Shown here: positions 12,808-24,648 of the stretch, in pieces | Layout of the letters: each line of letters begins with the position of its first letter | Numbering within the stretch: the first letter of the stretch is position 1 | NCBI RefSeq assembly: GCF_026230105.1 | Contig: NC_079480.1 | Location: 23,602,488-23,666,487 of the forward strand | Reading direction: 5' to 3' | Length of the DNA stretch: 64,000 nucleotides | From: Diorhabda sublineata | Taxonomy: Eukaryota; Arthropoda; Insecta; Coleoptera; Chrysomelidae | The notes under the pieces: model-generated | Told to the model about the DNA's origin: nothing | What the model saw: only the letters and a program-made list of their open reading frames with translations | Databases searched by the model: none | Position numbers and translations under genes: made by a program

Positions 12808-13905
12808 GAGGTTTGTTCCAATCCCAAACCGTCCTTGGTACAGCGACGATTCTGCGCAATGTGTTCCAACCGACTTAGGTATCGTTAGTGAATGGTTCTC
12901 TGGACGGACAGAGATTGCGCAGAAAAAAATCGTTCCAAGAACGATCCAAACTAGCAGGCTGGAAAAAACCTCTGGAAAAATCACTAACCTAACTTATACC
13001 TTCATCAACAATGAAATTTTTAGACTATACTGAAAGTATTTAGATTTTTTGAAATATAAATTTTTATCTCTTCTGTCATTTCACCCAACGAAATTGATTG
13101 ATTCGATTCGTATAATTATGAAAGACGTTGAACAATTAAATGGTCACTAAAATCACAAAACTAAACGCTTAGATAACTGAAGAACTGAACAGAAAAGGAT
13201 GAGAATCATACATCGTCGAAGTATCAGCAGACAAATAGATTTTACTTCAGTTTTTGATAAGTAATAAACAAATTTTGTCCAATTATTTTATAAATCTGTG
13301 GATATTTCATCTATATATGCCTAAATAAAAATAAAAAAACACTTTGTTTGACTATATCTGTTATAATTATCATTGTTAATCTTATCTGAGTCCACTGCTG
13401 GACTGGATTTTAATATTCGAAATTTCAATTTTAAAGAAAAATGGTGAAAAATATGTAGTGCTCCAAATGCACCATCATATATTACTAGTTTCCCACAATA
13501 CCAGTCATAAGTATTCTTTATACGTTATCCCTACAACAAATTCGAAGATTTCGAGAAAAACGTTTCCCAGTTTTCTATTCGGACGGACTCCAATTTCTGT
13601 AATAACGGCAACACATAAAAATAAAGACCAATGCTATTTACGGGAGCAAAAATAAACGTTCTAGTTCTTAGGCCAGTTATATAAACTTTTTTTTGTTCCT
13701 CCATTTCTTTTTTTATGATTTTGCATGTATCATACTGAAATACATTCAATATATTGTTATACTAATAGCAAAATCATCAAAGCAGAAACATGTCATATAT
13801 TTTCGAGACTAAAAAACTATAATACGTAGTTTAGTCTCTATCTACGAGAATTGTACCATCATAAACGATCCAAGAACGATTAAAGTATGTTGAACAAACC
13901 TAAAT
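12808..13905. mobile_element. Possible short inverted-repeat (MITE-like) element
   Basis: AGGTTTGTTCCAA at 12809 recurs in inverted form near 13890-13902 (TTGAACAAACCT), and both ends share a further CGTTCTTGG-like motif in the expected inverted order about 25 bases inward. Next to the left end a shorter inverted pair (CTGCGCAAT and ATTGCGCAG, about 12850 and 12912) could form a local hairpin. The similarity of the ends is only moderate by eye and no target duplication is obvious, so this is tentative. The overlapping 76-78 codon frames look like shadows of the hairpin. Confidence 0.3.
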
Positions 13906-13934
13906 ATGCAGATCAATCCAAATTCAAGTGAGTG

Positions 13935-14215
13935 TCTGTTTGAGCTCGTTGTGGTTCTGTCTTGCAACTCACTATGCTCAAATACTGCTTTAACATCAAA
14001 AGAACACTAACTATATTCACGATATCGTTAATTGTGACGGCCAAATAATCATTTTCAGTAAATTTCTTCCTTACCAAATCTTCCTAATACTCTTCAAGGA
14101 ATCGTTGTCATAATGGAAAGATAAATTGTCAATCACTCGATGACCAAAACGTAATAATTTCTTATAGTTTTCTTCCTTCAGAATTTCTCTAATTTTTTCC
14201 AGATCTCCAGGTATT
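13935..14215 (-). pseudogene. Tc1-type transposase, C-terminal catalytic fragment
   Basis: Read on the minus strand, a frame gives KIREILKEENYKKLLRFGH, then FHYDNDSLKSIRKIW, a stop, LLKMIIWPSQ, and further on NELKQTL. These match, in order and spacing, the Tc1 pattern ILxENLLPxARxLxxGxxF, QQDNDPKHTSKxVKxW, WPSQSPDLNPIE and NLWxELKR. The DND segment carries the second catalytic Asp. The first Asp region is absent: sequence upstream passes straight into the 194-bp array, whose minus strand encodes the N-terminal segment of the same kind of protein. Several stops make it non-functional. Confidence 0.72.
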
Positions 14216-16236
14216 TTTAATTCGATGGCAATGGTACGATGCAGTAGTTCCAGCCGATACTTTTCTAGTTTTTACCATTTTATAAGTTACAAATCATGTT
14301 TACTAATCAATACAATTCATTTATATTCAGCAGTTTTGGTTTTTCGAGGTCGTCCTGAACGTTTTCTATCGCCAAAGTTCTTTATGAGTCAACGATACGT
14401 CGAGGTATTTTCAATTCGATGGCAATAGTACGATGCAGTAGTTCCATCTGATACTTCCTTGGTTTTTTCCATTTTATAAGTTGCAAATCACGTTTACTAA
14501 TCAATACAATTCGTTTATATTCAGCTGTTTTAGTTTTTCGAGGTCGTCCTGAACGTTTTCTATCGCCAAAGCTCTTTATGAGTCAACGATTCGTCGAGGT
14601 ATTTTCAATTCGATGGCAATGGTACGATGCAGTAGTTCCAGCCGATACTTTTCTAGTTTTTACCATTTTATAAGTTACAAATCATGTTTACTACTCAATA
14701 CAATTCGTTTATATTCAGCAGTTTTGGTTTTTCGAGGTCGTCCTGGACGTTTTCTATCGCCAAAGCTCTTTATGAGTCAACGATATGTCGAGGTATTTTT
14801 AATTCGATGGCAATGGTACGATGCAGTAGTTCCAGCCGATACTTTTCTAGTTTTTACCATTTTATAAGTTACAAATCATGTTTACTAATCAATACAATTC
14901 GTTTATATTCAACAGTTTTGGTTTTTCGAGGTCGTCCTGAACGTTTTCTATCGCCAAAGCTCTTTATGAGTCAACGATATGTCGAGGTATTTTTAATTCG
15001 ATGGCAATGGTACGATGCAGTAGTTCCAGCCGATACTTTTCTAGTTTTTACCATTTTATAAGTTACAAATCATGTTTACTAATCAATACAATTCGTTTAT
15101 ATTCAACAGTTTTGGTTTTTCGAGGTCGTCCTGAACGTTTTCTATCGCCAAAGCTCTTTATGAGTCAACGATACGTGGAGGTATTTTTAATTCGATGGCA
15201 ATGGTACGATGCAGTAGTTCCAGCCGATACTTTTCTAGTTTTTACCATTTTATAAGTTACAAATCATGTTTACTAATCAATACAATTCGTTTATATTCAG
15301 CAGTTTTGGTTTTTCGAGGTCGTCCTGGACGTTTTCTATCGCCAAAGCTCTTTATGAGTCAACGATATGTCGAGGTATTTTTAATTCGATGGCAATGGTA
15401 CGATGCAGTAGTTCCAGCCGATACTTTTCTAGTTTTTACCATTTTATAAGTTACAAATCATGTTTACTAATCAATACAATTCGTTTATATTCAGCAGTTT
15501 TGGTTTTTCGAGGTCGTCCTGGACGTTTTCTATCGCCAAAGCTCTTTATGAGTCAACGATATGTCGAGGTATTTTTAATTCGATGGCAATGGTACGATGC
15601 AGTAGTTCCAGCCGATACTTTTCTAGTTTTTACCATTTTATAAGTTACAAATCATGTTTACTAATCAATACAATTCGTTTATATTCAACAGTTTTGGTTT
15701 TTCGAGGTCGTCCTGAACGTTTTCTATCGCCAAAGCTCTTTATGAGTCAACGATACGTGGAGGTATTTTTAATTCGATGGCAATGGTACGATGCAGTAGT
15801 TCCAGCCGATACTTTTCTAGTTTTTACCATTTTATAAGTTACAAATCATGTTTACTAATCAATACAATTCGTTTATATTCAGCAGTTTTGGTTTTTCGAG
15901 GTCGTCCTGGACGTTTTCTATCGCCAAAGCTCTTTATGAGTCAACGATATGTCGAGGTATTTTTAATTCGATGGCAATGGTACGATGCAGTAGTTCCAGC
16001 CGATACTTTTCTAGTTTTTACCATTTTATAAGTTACAAATCATGTTTACTAATCAATACAATTCGTTTATATTCAACAGTTTTGGTTTTTCGAGGTCGTC
16101 CTGAACGTTTTCTATCGCCAAAGCTCTTTATGAGTCAACGATATGTCGAGGTATTTTTAATTCGATGGCAATGGTACGATGCAGTAGTTCCATTTGATAC
16201 TTCCTTGGTTTTTTCCACTTAATAAGTTACAAATCT
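14210..16236 (-). repeat. 194-bp tandem array built from a Tc1 transposase DNA-binding segment
   Basis: The landmark TTCGATGGCAATGG recurs every 194 bp from 14219, about ten complete units and a partial one. On the minus strand each unit carries, in two adjacent frames, RTIAIELKIPRHIVDS and then KRPGRPRKTKTAEYKRIV, which are the second helix-turn-helix and the GRPR-type basic linker found near the N terminus of Tc1 transposases. 194 is not a multiple of three, so no long minus-strand protein results. The array sits exactly where the N terminus should lie relative to the C-terminal fragment at 13935-14215, so it probably grew inside a single transposon copy. Plus-strand frames of 84-125 codons are repetition artefacts. 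Confidence 0.85.
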
Positions 16237-17134
16237 AAATATGCGAGGAAGAAAATGTTGAGAATTGATCAAATTGACAGCTGACCCGACCTATCCCAAC
16301 CTTGACCCTATCCTAACCTCACACTATGTTTTAGATATAATCAAAGTGGGTAACATTTTAACACTGTTACATTTTGAAACTCAATAAACTGAACATTCTG
16401 TCAAAGTTGGACATCATTTCTAAACAAAGAACTCAAACCCTCTGAAAATAACGGAAATCGACCTGTATAACTGTCTTGTAAATTTGAATTTGACATACCG
16501 TATATATTTATTTGATTAGATTTTATTTATCTCACTGGTCTATTAGAGTTATTTACAAGGTATAAAAATAAACGTTCCGATTTTAGTTATTCTTGTCGTG
16601 GCGTTCTGTAGTCTATTTTGTAAATTGCCAACTACGCCGTATTCTGGCGAATATCGCGGCGTGGCATGGCGACTGGTTGCTTTCGAGCCCCCGACTCGAG
16701 CAAAGATGGCTTCAATAAAAGAGCTACGTGATATTCTAGTGAAACCCTTCACGAATTCCAAGTGGCAACAGGTCTTCCGCAAGATATTTACCAACAACTT
16801 CAAGCTCAATATTGAATTTTGAGTTCCGTACGTCTTTATGTGGAATTTAAATCTTTACTTTCGACTAAAATGGTCCGTATTCGTGTCAATATTGATTTTA
16901 TCAGGTGAATAATTATTTTGATTTTCCATAATCACTTAATGTCGTCTAAATATGATCTAGTTTCTTAATTTTTGCATGATCTTGATGTTTTCGAATTCCA
17001 AAAGTGTTTATTTTGAGAGGTTAAGAAAAAAATTAGTAACCTTTTGACTAATTTTTCTTCAAAACGCCTTCATATTGTAAGCTCTTCTCAATTTTCACCT
17101 ATTATCTCGAGAGACACTTTTCTAGTTTCCTGAG
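16237..17134. other. Intergenic, with a GC-richer island at about 16600-16800
   Basis: Most of this stretch is AT-rich and featureless. The island contains CpGs and a short ORF described separately. Confidence 0.5.
16706..16822 (+). CDS. Short unidentified ORF (38 codons) in a GC-richer island
   Basis: I do not recognise this product. The ATG at 16706 has a good context (CAAAGATGG), and the frame begins MASIKELRDILVKP and continues to KWQQVFRKIFTNN before a stop at 16820-16822. The predicted peptide is amphipathic, and its codons are less AT-biased than in neighbouring random frames. The same frame is open back to about 16598. There is no clear splice donor before the stop, so it could be a very short protein, the ruined start of a longer one, or chance. 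An overlapping minus-strand frame of 86 codons (16549-16809) is equally open, which lowers confidence. Confidence 0.2.
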   Translation: MASIKELRDILVKPFTNSKWQQVFRKIFTNNFKLNIEF

Positions 17135-17465
17135 CTTTTGCTTGGTAATTGGACATCATAAAGTGGAAGGTATATCTAAAGTAGATAGATTTGTGGAACC
17201 AGGAACTGAGAGAGAAAGCGCGCCGACATTTTTAAAAGATGCTATTGACCCGGGAATCACGGCCGAACATCAGGGTTCATGGTCAAACATAACTAAATTC
17301 AGAAAACATTCAATTGAGAATATTGTTGGAATGATTTTACTTTTAACTCGAGATTCCAGAAATAGAAAGTGCCAAGGAACACCTATCGCAAAGAGTGTAA
17401 AGGATATGAAGAAACGATCGAATATCTGCTCTGTTGGTGCTTCTCCTGGATGAAGAAACGACACA
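17135..17465 (+). pseudogene. Non-LTR retrotransposon 3' fragment (RNase H to C-terminal Cys motif)
   Basis: The first frame reads WVIGHHKVEGISKVDRFVEP, matching the RNase H end motif WVPGHxGIEGNExADxLA. After a frame change, about 17390-17440 reads YRKECKGYEETIEYLLCWC, matching the C-terminal CRxCxxEEETxEHxLCxC zinc-knuckle-like motif that closes many insect Jockey/R1/I-type polyproteins. Everything upstream (reverse transcriptase) is missing, as expected for a 5'-truncated insertion. The remaining frame to 17625 could be 3' untranslated sequence. A tandem array starts just downstream at about 17600. Confidence 0.6.
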
Positions 17466-17599
17466 GTCTTTAGAAGATAACCGAGATAAAAATACTGAAT
17501 ACTGTGTCGAAGAGGAAAATTCTCTAGTAGTAACATTGTTAAGTAGATATGATCTTCCAGGTTTAGAATTAAGTCTAGAAGAATTGAGGTTTTTATCAA

Positions 17600-18872
17600 G
17601 TTCAGTTCTTTGTAACTATATCTAAATCAAAGGTCGTTTAATAAGCATTGATGTAGAAAATAGCACTGAAGCATGTCGAGTGTCCTTTGATTTCCCCATG
17701 AAATTATTTAAGGCTCTGTATAGTCTAGAAGAGTTGAAGTTTGTATCGAAATTTCGATATAAACAGAGATTTCGTTCAGTTCTTTGTAACTATATCTAAA
17801 TCAAAGGTCGTATATTAAGCCTTTATGTAGAAAATAGCACTGAAAAATGTCGAGTGTCCATTGATGTCCCCATGAAATGAATCAAGTACTTTGCATAATC
17901 TAGAAGAATTGAAGTTTGTATCGAAATTTCGATATAAACAGAGATTTCGTTCAGTTCTTTGTAACTATATCTAAATCAAAGGTCATACGCTGAGTCTTGA
18001 TGTAGAAAATAGCACTGAAGCGTGTCAAGTGTCCATTGATTTCCTTATGAAATTATCAAAGACTTTGTATAGTCTAGAAGAATTGAGATTTGTATCAAGC
18101 TCAGTACTTTGTAACTATATCTAAATCAAAGGTCATTTAATAAGCCTTGATGTAGAAAATAGCACTGAAGCATGTCGAGTGTCCTTTGATTTCCCCATTA
18201 AATTATTAAAGGCTCTGTATAGTCTACAAGAATTGAAGTTTGTATCGAAACTTCGATATAAACAGAGATTTCGTTCAGTTAATTGTAACTACATCTAATT
18301 CAAAGGTCATACGCTGAGCCTTGATGTAGAAAATAGCACTGAAAAATGTCGAGTGTCCATTGATGTCCCCATGAAATGAATCAAATACTTTGTATAGTCT
18401 AGAAGAATTGAGGTTTATATCAAGCTCAGTTCATTGTAACTATATCTAAATCAAAGGTCATTAATAAGCCTTGATGTAGAAAATAGCACTGAAAAATGTT
18501 GAGTATCCATTGATGTCCCCATGAAATGAATCAAATACTTTGTATAGTCTACAAGAATTGAGATTTATATCAAGCTCAGTTCATTGTAACTGTATCTAAA
18601 TCAAAGGTCATTAATAAGCCTTGATGAAGAAAATAGCACTGAAAAATGTGGAGTGTCCATTGATGTCCTCATGAAATGAATCAAATACTTAGTATTATAT
18701 AGCATAGTCTAAAAGAATTGAAGTTTGTGTCGAAATTTCGATATAAACGTAGAATTCGTTCAGTTCTTTGTAACTATATCTAAATCAAAGGTCGTATATT
18801 AAGCCTTTATGTAGAAAATAGCACTGAAAAATGTCGAGTGTCCATTGATGTCCCCATGAAAGGGTAAAAACG
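17600..18872. repeat. Tandem array with two unit lengths, about 177 and 148 bp
   Basis: ACTATATCTAAATCAAAGGTC recurs near 17612, 17789, 17966, 18114, 18291, 18438, 18588 and 18773. The steps are 177, 177, 148, 177, 147, 150 and 185. The short units lack a block of about 29 bases that contains the inverted CGAAATTTCG. Other landmarks are GTAGAAAATAGCACTGA and GTGTCCATTGATGTCCCC. Some boundaries hold near-complete stop codons in all frames, so it does not code. It begins immediately after the retrotransposon fragment at 17135-17465 and may have grown from its 3' part. Confidence 0.9.
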
Positions 18873-21800
18873 AATGGTAGGGTGGTTAGATAGAAAACTG
18901 AGTTTCCAAACTATGGAAAATCAAGTGTATCACAACCAATTTGGTTGGGGTAACCAGTACCAACTTAACCTAATTCGTTTTTTCTTTGTTCATATTTATA
19001 TCAATCTTCTGGATACCTTGATCGTGCTTAGCATTTGTAAATAAGACAATTTAACATGCTGATATGATACACCAAATAATAACTGTTGAAAATTCTGTCA
19101 TTCAATAGAAATTCCAATATATACAGTTTGGGAAATACGGGACATCAAAGATAAACAGATCTGCAATCGATTTGCTTCGTCGCTTTCTTCTAAAGAAATT
19201 TTGACTTTGTACTGATGAATTTTCTTTGAATGTGGTTCATACTGATTCCTAAGCATCTGAACTTGAAGCAACCAAAGATCCTGTATCAGTTTTATCTCAA
19301 AATTCTGTATATTTCTTCGTAAAATGAACGCTTTCTGTTGCAAAAAATCGTTCTATCAAACACCAAGATCTATGATCTATTTGGGGATGATATTTGACAA
19401 ATTTACTTTGTCTGGTTCCTCCTTATAGCTCTGTCTTCCAGTTGTCATAATGCGAATACTGAAACATCCTAATACGTCCCTGGAATAGCTTGTTGATACT
19501 AAAATCGATATACGTGCTAGCAGGCAAGGAGTTTCATAAAACAACTTATGTTCGATGGTAATATTAGAAGTCATCCAAACAAGCGTTTCGTTTGGCCGAC
19601 ATGGCGCCGACAATCATCAATACGAGACAACAATCCCCGAAATATTTAACGATTCTTTTGTTTTTTTTTTCCGTTTTCATTGGCGTTCTATTTCCTAGAT
19701 CACGAAAGTAACCGTTATATTAAATTGAGAAATCAAATTTTAAAAGAAGCTAACAGTTTATAGTTGAAAACTTTGGCTCGAATAGCTTGGATTAATCCGA
19801 ATTGAATACGACGCCATTATGGGGAAACGATTTTAATATAAAGGATAGAATTGTGAATTCTTCGTCAAATTTAAATGAACTTTATGCTCTACAAGTTTTT
19901 TTAGTTCCACTAGGTTATCATTCAAATATCGTTATACTTTAAATACTGATTTTTTCTGGAACTTGACTCATTTCAAAGTGATATCTAGCATAAACTGTTT
20001 GTTATCTAAAATAAATTTGGTGAAAAATCAACTCTGTAGAAAATTGTGAGATCCGTGTAGTACCAATTCGGTTCATTCATTCGGTCCCTACTTAAGGGAC
20101 CTTCTGTGTTAAGTTATCATATAATTAGCTAATCTAACAACATCTTAAAGTGACCAAATTCACATCAAAAATCTTTTATATTTAAATAATATAAACTGCA
20201 ATACATATTATAGTAAATAAGATTGTTCGCGCTGACGGAATTTTTACAACTTTTTGATGACTTATCATTTCTTTTTGTACCTGTTTCTTTTCCTTCACAG
20301 TACCCTCTACTTCGTTAATACAGTTTTCTTGAAGACCACTCTTTGTCTTATAAGCTTTTCTCGTTTTTCTAGGTAGTCATTATTTTTTTATTTTCCTACA
20401 TCTTGAACTCCAGCTACAGTTTCTCTCGAAGCCCACTGCCTTCTTAGTCTATTGTATTCACAAATTCAGGATTATTGTGTCTTAATAATTTCAAATTCGA
20501 CATTAATTAGATGTAACCCGCCGAGATCTGCAGCTTTCGACAGTGCTAAGAATGCTTGAGCGGATGTGAATACTGCAGAGCCGAAATCCATCAGCGTGAC
20601 GGGATTTTAAAGTACTTGAAACGTATCAATATATTTTGAAATTATCCAAAATAACGTTCGAATTGTTGGCAAATAATATCAGTAAATCGATGAGTAAGCC
20701 TTTCAGTCTCAAGTTAGTATAGCAATCGGAATAATGGACATCCAAACAGCATGAGGATGTTCGCGCGTATAGGCGTAGATGCTGCTTGCTTGGGGGCCTT
20801 CACATGTGGTCTTTATCTTATGAGATTGCAAAGTTATTTATGCCATTGGTGTATCTAGAAAAGTGGACTAAAATTGCAAACTATTTTAGTTTTGAAGCTT
20901 CTAAATCTATGAGGAATTTTGACTAGTTTAGTTAAATATGAAATATACTGTGTTTATATAATGCTTGCTTCGTTATTAGAAATAGAAGTTTCTAGTTGAT
21001 TCCCAAACGAAGTTATAGGGAATTGAAAATGAACTGCTTCGAGAAAAGGATTGTATTCGATTCCTTACTAATCGTTTCAGTTTTTGTAGACAAACTACTT
21101 TGGAATTTTAACCACAAACTAGAAAAACAAGTTATGGATGCACGCACAAAAAAAATGGAAACTTTCGTTAAGCTCGCGCCCGAGTTTCCCATAAAATTTC
21201 GCTTAGTTGGCACTTTTTGAATTTATTTTTTAAGTTTTCACTAAATTCGCAAACATTTTAATAAAAACGTGATAAATCACGCCACGGATCTTGAAACTAA
21301 CATGAATATTTATGCTTCAAGCAGAGGCAGAGTTTAATAATTTCTCCGAGGGACTCAAATAATCAGAATTTTGAGGTATTTTGGAGTTTGTACGCTGATC
21401 AATGGAAGATTGGATGTTAATCCTCGACTGTAAAACACGGTAGAGCCTTGGTGATGGTTTGAGTATGTTTTTGAAAAAGGGCGAATGAATACCTGGTAAA
21501 ATTTGAAGGGTTATGAAATATGTAGCAAAGAATATTGCGTAAAAACTCATCATGTAACAGATTCAAGATACTTTAAACCTTGGAAAATTCCCATAGTTAT
21601 TCACTCCTTTTATTTTCTTATTAGTTTCATCGTCAGTTTCGTTAAAATAATTATCCTGGCGGTCTCACCATATTTTAAATACTTCATTAGTATGCCCTAC
21701 GCGTTCGCCATATTTTCAAATTTAAATTCAAACATTAAACAATATATTTTTTCGAAAAATTTTGTGTTTTCTTTGTTGGGCCAGGTACTTCTGGATTCAT

Positions 21801-24159
21801 CCTCGTACATTAACAATATGAATGTGAAATAGCATTCATTTAGAATAGAGGCTAGAGTAAAAACATTATTTTCGACATATTTCCTTTGAAACAATGAAAT
21901 GTAATGACTCATTTTGATTGTTTTGTATTAAGTTCTTTCTTAGAATAACAGTTTTTATCTAAAATATCACTTTTCGAGCAAAAAACGGTGCTTTTCGATG
22001 TATATTTGTATTTGCAATGATGTATAACTTCTCGTAAGCAAATATTCAATAAATTCTGTTTTTAGAAAAATTTTCATTCTCATCCGACTGAATCTAAGCG
22101 TCCAAAAATTCAGTAAAAATCTCTCAACGCCTGCGCTTGATAAACTATATCTAATTATCATATATTTTCATCACTCTGTAGTTGTTTTTTTACCCAAATC
22201 AAATGACATTGAAGAAGATTTCGTGATCTTGGAAATTGAATTTACAAATAATAAAACAATATAATAAAATAATAAATTTTATTATAAAATAATACCAAAT
22301 AAAAGGAGATATGATTAACAATTTTATGGCACATATTTTCATAATATTTATATGGCGTTTCAAGGGAAAATTACCCAAATCTAAAGGTATATCATAGACT
22401 ATCTTGGAAACCAAATATAAATATCCCATAAAGACGTATCCAAAAGTTGTATGACCATAATAGAAAAGGTCAACATGAATTTTAACAAAAAAATTTATGT
22501 ATATCCAGAAAAAGTTTACATTTGTATCCAGGAGAATGGTTGATCAATAATCGGAAAAATTCTTAGTTCAAATTTTTGTTTATGAGAAAATTGAAGCAAA
22601 CTAATTTATGTAAGTAAAATTTTCTATAAGGTTTTTAAATCATATCAAATTACAAAATAGTAAAAAAAAGTTTAAAACACTACATTTTCTTTTTATTTGT
22701 AAATTTTGACCTTTGGGAGAAAGTTTCTCCAGTTTAAGCAAATTGATTTCATTAGACGTTTTATTTCACGATTCCAAACTGGGTTTTTGTTGACCATAAT
22801 CGTTAAATATAGTATAGAGCAACTACTTCATTATACCACAAACAGAGATAAAACTTTTATTTCGTATATTCACCCTGTAGAACCTCACCATCTCAAAATA
22901 TCCTGCCACATATACTCTCTTTATTTTAAATCTTCTAGTAAAATTTCCGCACTTTCATAGTTTTCTTATAGAATAACTAGAACAGATGAAAATTTCTTTC
23001 TTTCATGTATTGAAACTGCTTTCAAGATTTTCGTCGAGCTGTCAATGATTAAACTTGGAACTAATTGAATCACATAAACTTTTTATGTCGTTTTTTCAAT
23101 AAATAACGTAGGAAACGTCTTCGTTTGGTCTGTCATTATGACATCAATGAACAAATTCCATTGCTTAAACAAATCTAAATATCTTATTAAGTCATTCAAG
23201 TCTTTTGAGGTTAAAAAATTAGGTTATGGTTATTTTTGCGACACTACAAATTGTTTATATTCAATATGTTCGAAATAAGATCAGAATATTCGATTGGTTT
23301 TGTCCTATTTTTGTCTTTACGTAAAAATAACAGTCATTGATGTGGATTTTTGATTCTCTTAATACTGCTAATTTCATATTAATATTAAATGAACATTCTG
23401 ATGCTTTTTTTCACTAAAAATTTGTTTACCCTCCAACTACAAACAACATATGAAGTCTAAATTACAAAAAAAGTATTTAAAATAAGTTTCACAAAGCTTT
23501 TTACACGTATTTAAATGAAATTTCATATCTTGTACTTCAATAAATGTACCAAATATATTTAAACATATTTAAACCTTCTAGATGATATTTCAACCTCTAC
23601 AAGTTTTCTAAAAAACATTTTATTATTGTTTATAACTTGAACGATATGATATAACCGATATTTTACATTGAAACACCATGCATAATAAAACATATTCTAT
23701 AATAATAAAATAACAAATTTCTAGAACCACTGAATAAATGCTATAATTTGATTTAGGTCTATAACGAAATCAAAATAAATATCTAAGTTTTTCACGTTGA
23801 TTTCAAAAATGCAATCCGTTTTTTTTTCTATCACGTGTGGTTAACTCACGATAATTCCCTGGCCACTAAAGAACCAGAAACTCAATGTACAAGAGTTACC
23901 TCATTTCCTTAGTGGCAAATTCTTTTCAATCATTCATCTGCACACATTTTGTACAAGTCCCGAAAACATATACAAAAACAGTAAACGATAGCGAGTTGAT
24001 TAGTTCAATCAATTTCTTCCTGATGAGTTTTATTATATTTGTAGTAATTTAACAATAACCAAAAAGAGAAGTTTTAATAATTTAGGAAAAAGGGCTGCGA
24101 GAAGGATAACGTCTTTGGAAGGCAGGAAAAAAAGTAAATGTTCTTTGGGATCTCTCTGG
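18873..24159. other. Long AT-rich region with no gene recognised
   Basis: About 5.3 kb. Frames of 60-110 codons at 19098-19343 (-), 19377-19613 (-), 20996-21220 (+), 21503-21832 (+) and 22706-22960 (+) have no known motif and no convincing start or splice context. A slightly GC-richer patch at 20510-20800 might be an old retroelement, but I could not match it to one. No tandem repeat or long inverted repeat is visible. Confidence 0.45.
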
Positions 24160-24590
24160 TATGGTAAGAACTGCAGACAGAAGATTCCTACTGGAAATAC
24201 GTTTCTTTTGTAAAATTTCCCATCAGAAAACATTTAGGGCGAGAATTTTCATGGATCTACAAATCCGAGTTTTGAAAGACGACGCAAATTTTGAAAAAAC
24301 TATGAATCAGAAAGAAAAATCAGCTTGGACTAGCTTAGACAAAGTTATGTGTTGTTTTCTGGATTTCTCCGACAACCTAGGGGATTAAAGTGACGAGCGT
24401 GGTAAATGCTTCCACAAAAACATAAAAACTTTCTCAAGGTATGATGTAATCGCTGGAATTTCAAGAGGGATTGTCTAGACACCCAAGAGAAGTGATATTT
24501 TTCAAAATGAATCAGAAAATCTTCTTTTGGCAATATTGGAAAACGTGTTTTTCGAAATTAGATTATGACATTGCGCAAAATCTAGACGTG
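24160..24590 (+). pseudogene. Degenerate copy of a multicopy insect gene family (NLG..SDE.G..FHQD motif)
   Basis: A frame gives IFMDLQIRVLKDDANFE and KEKSAW, and after a short gap DNLGD, a stop, SDERGKCFHKN. I know this order from a large, repetitive family of uncharacterised insect proteins with the pattern GPQIRxLLKDxxFE, EKxAWxSF, FPENLGxxSDExGERFHQD. The middle of the family sequence (HFLHSHLDFF region) is shortened here, an internal stop interrupts the motif, and the tail to about 24590 is weak. A second copy lies inverted at 27960-28445, on the other side of the ZIP gene. Family function is unknown to me; high copy number suggests a mobile or hitch-hiking origin. Confidence 0.6.
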
Positions 24591-24648
24591 ATAGAGAAAA
24601 ACGTAAAGCAGATATAGAATCAGCATAAAAAACATTTAATGATTCATG

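Noticed and set aside
14225..16222. Plus-strand frames of 84-125 codons (MAMVRCSSSSRYFSSF...) as a gene family
   Set aside because: The recognisable protein similarity (IPRHIVDS, GRPRKT) is on the opposite strand; the plus frames are shadows of the 194-bp array.
21503..21832. 109-codon frame as a membrane protein gene
   Set aside because: Phe/Ile/Ser richness is what random AT-rich sequence yields; no start context, splice sites or homologue recognised.
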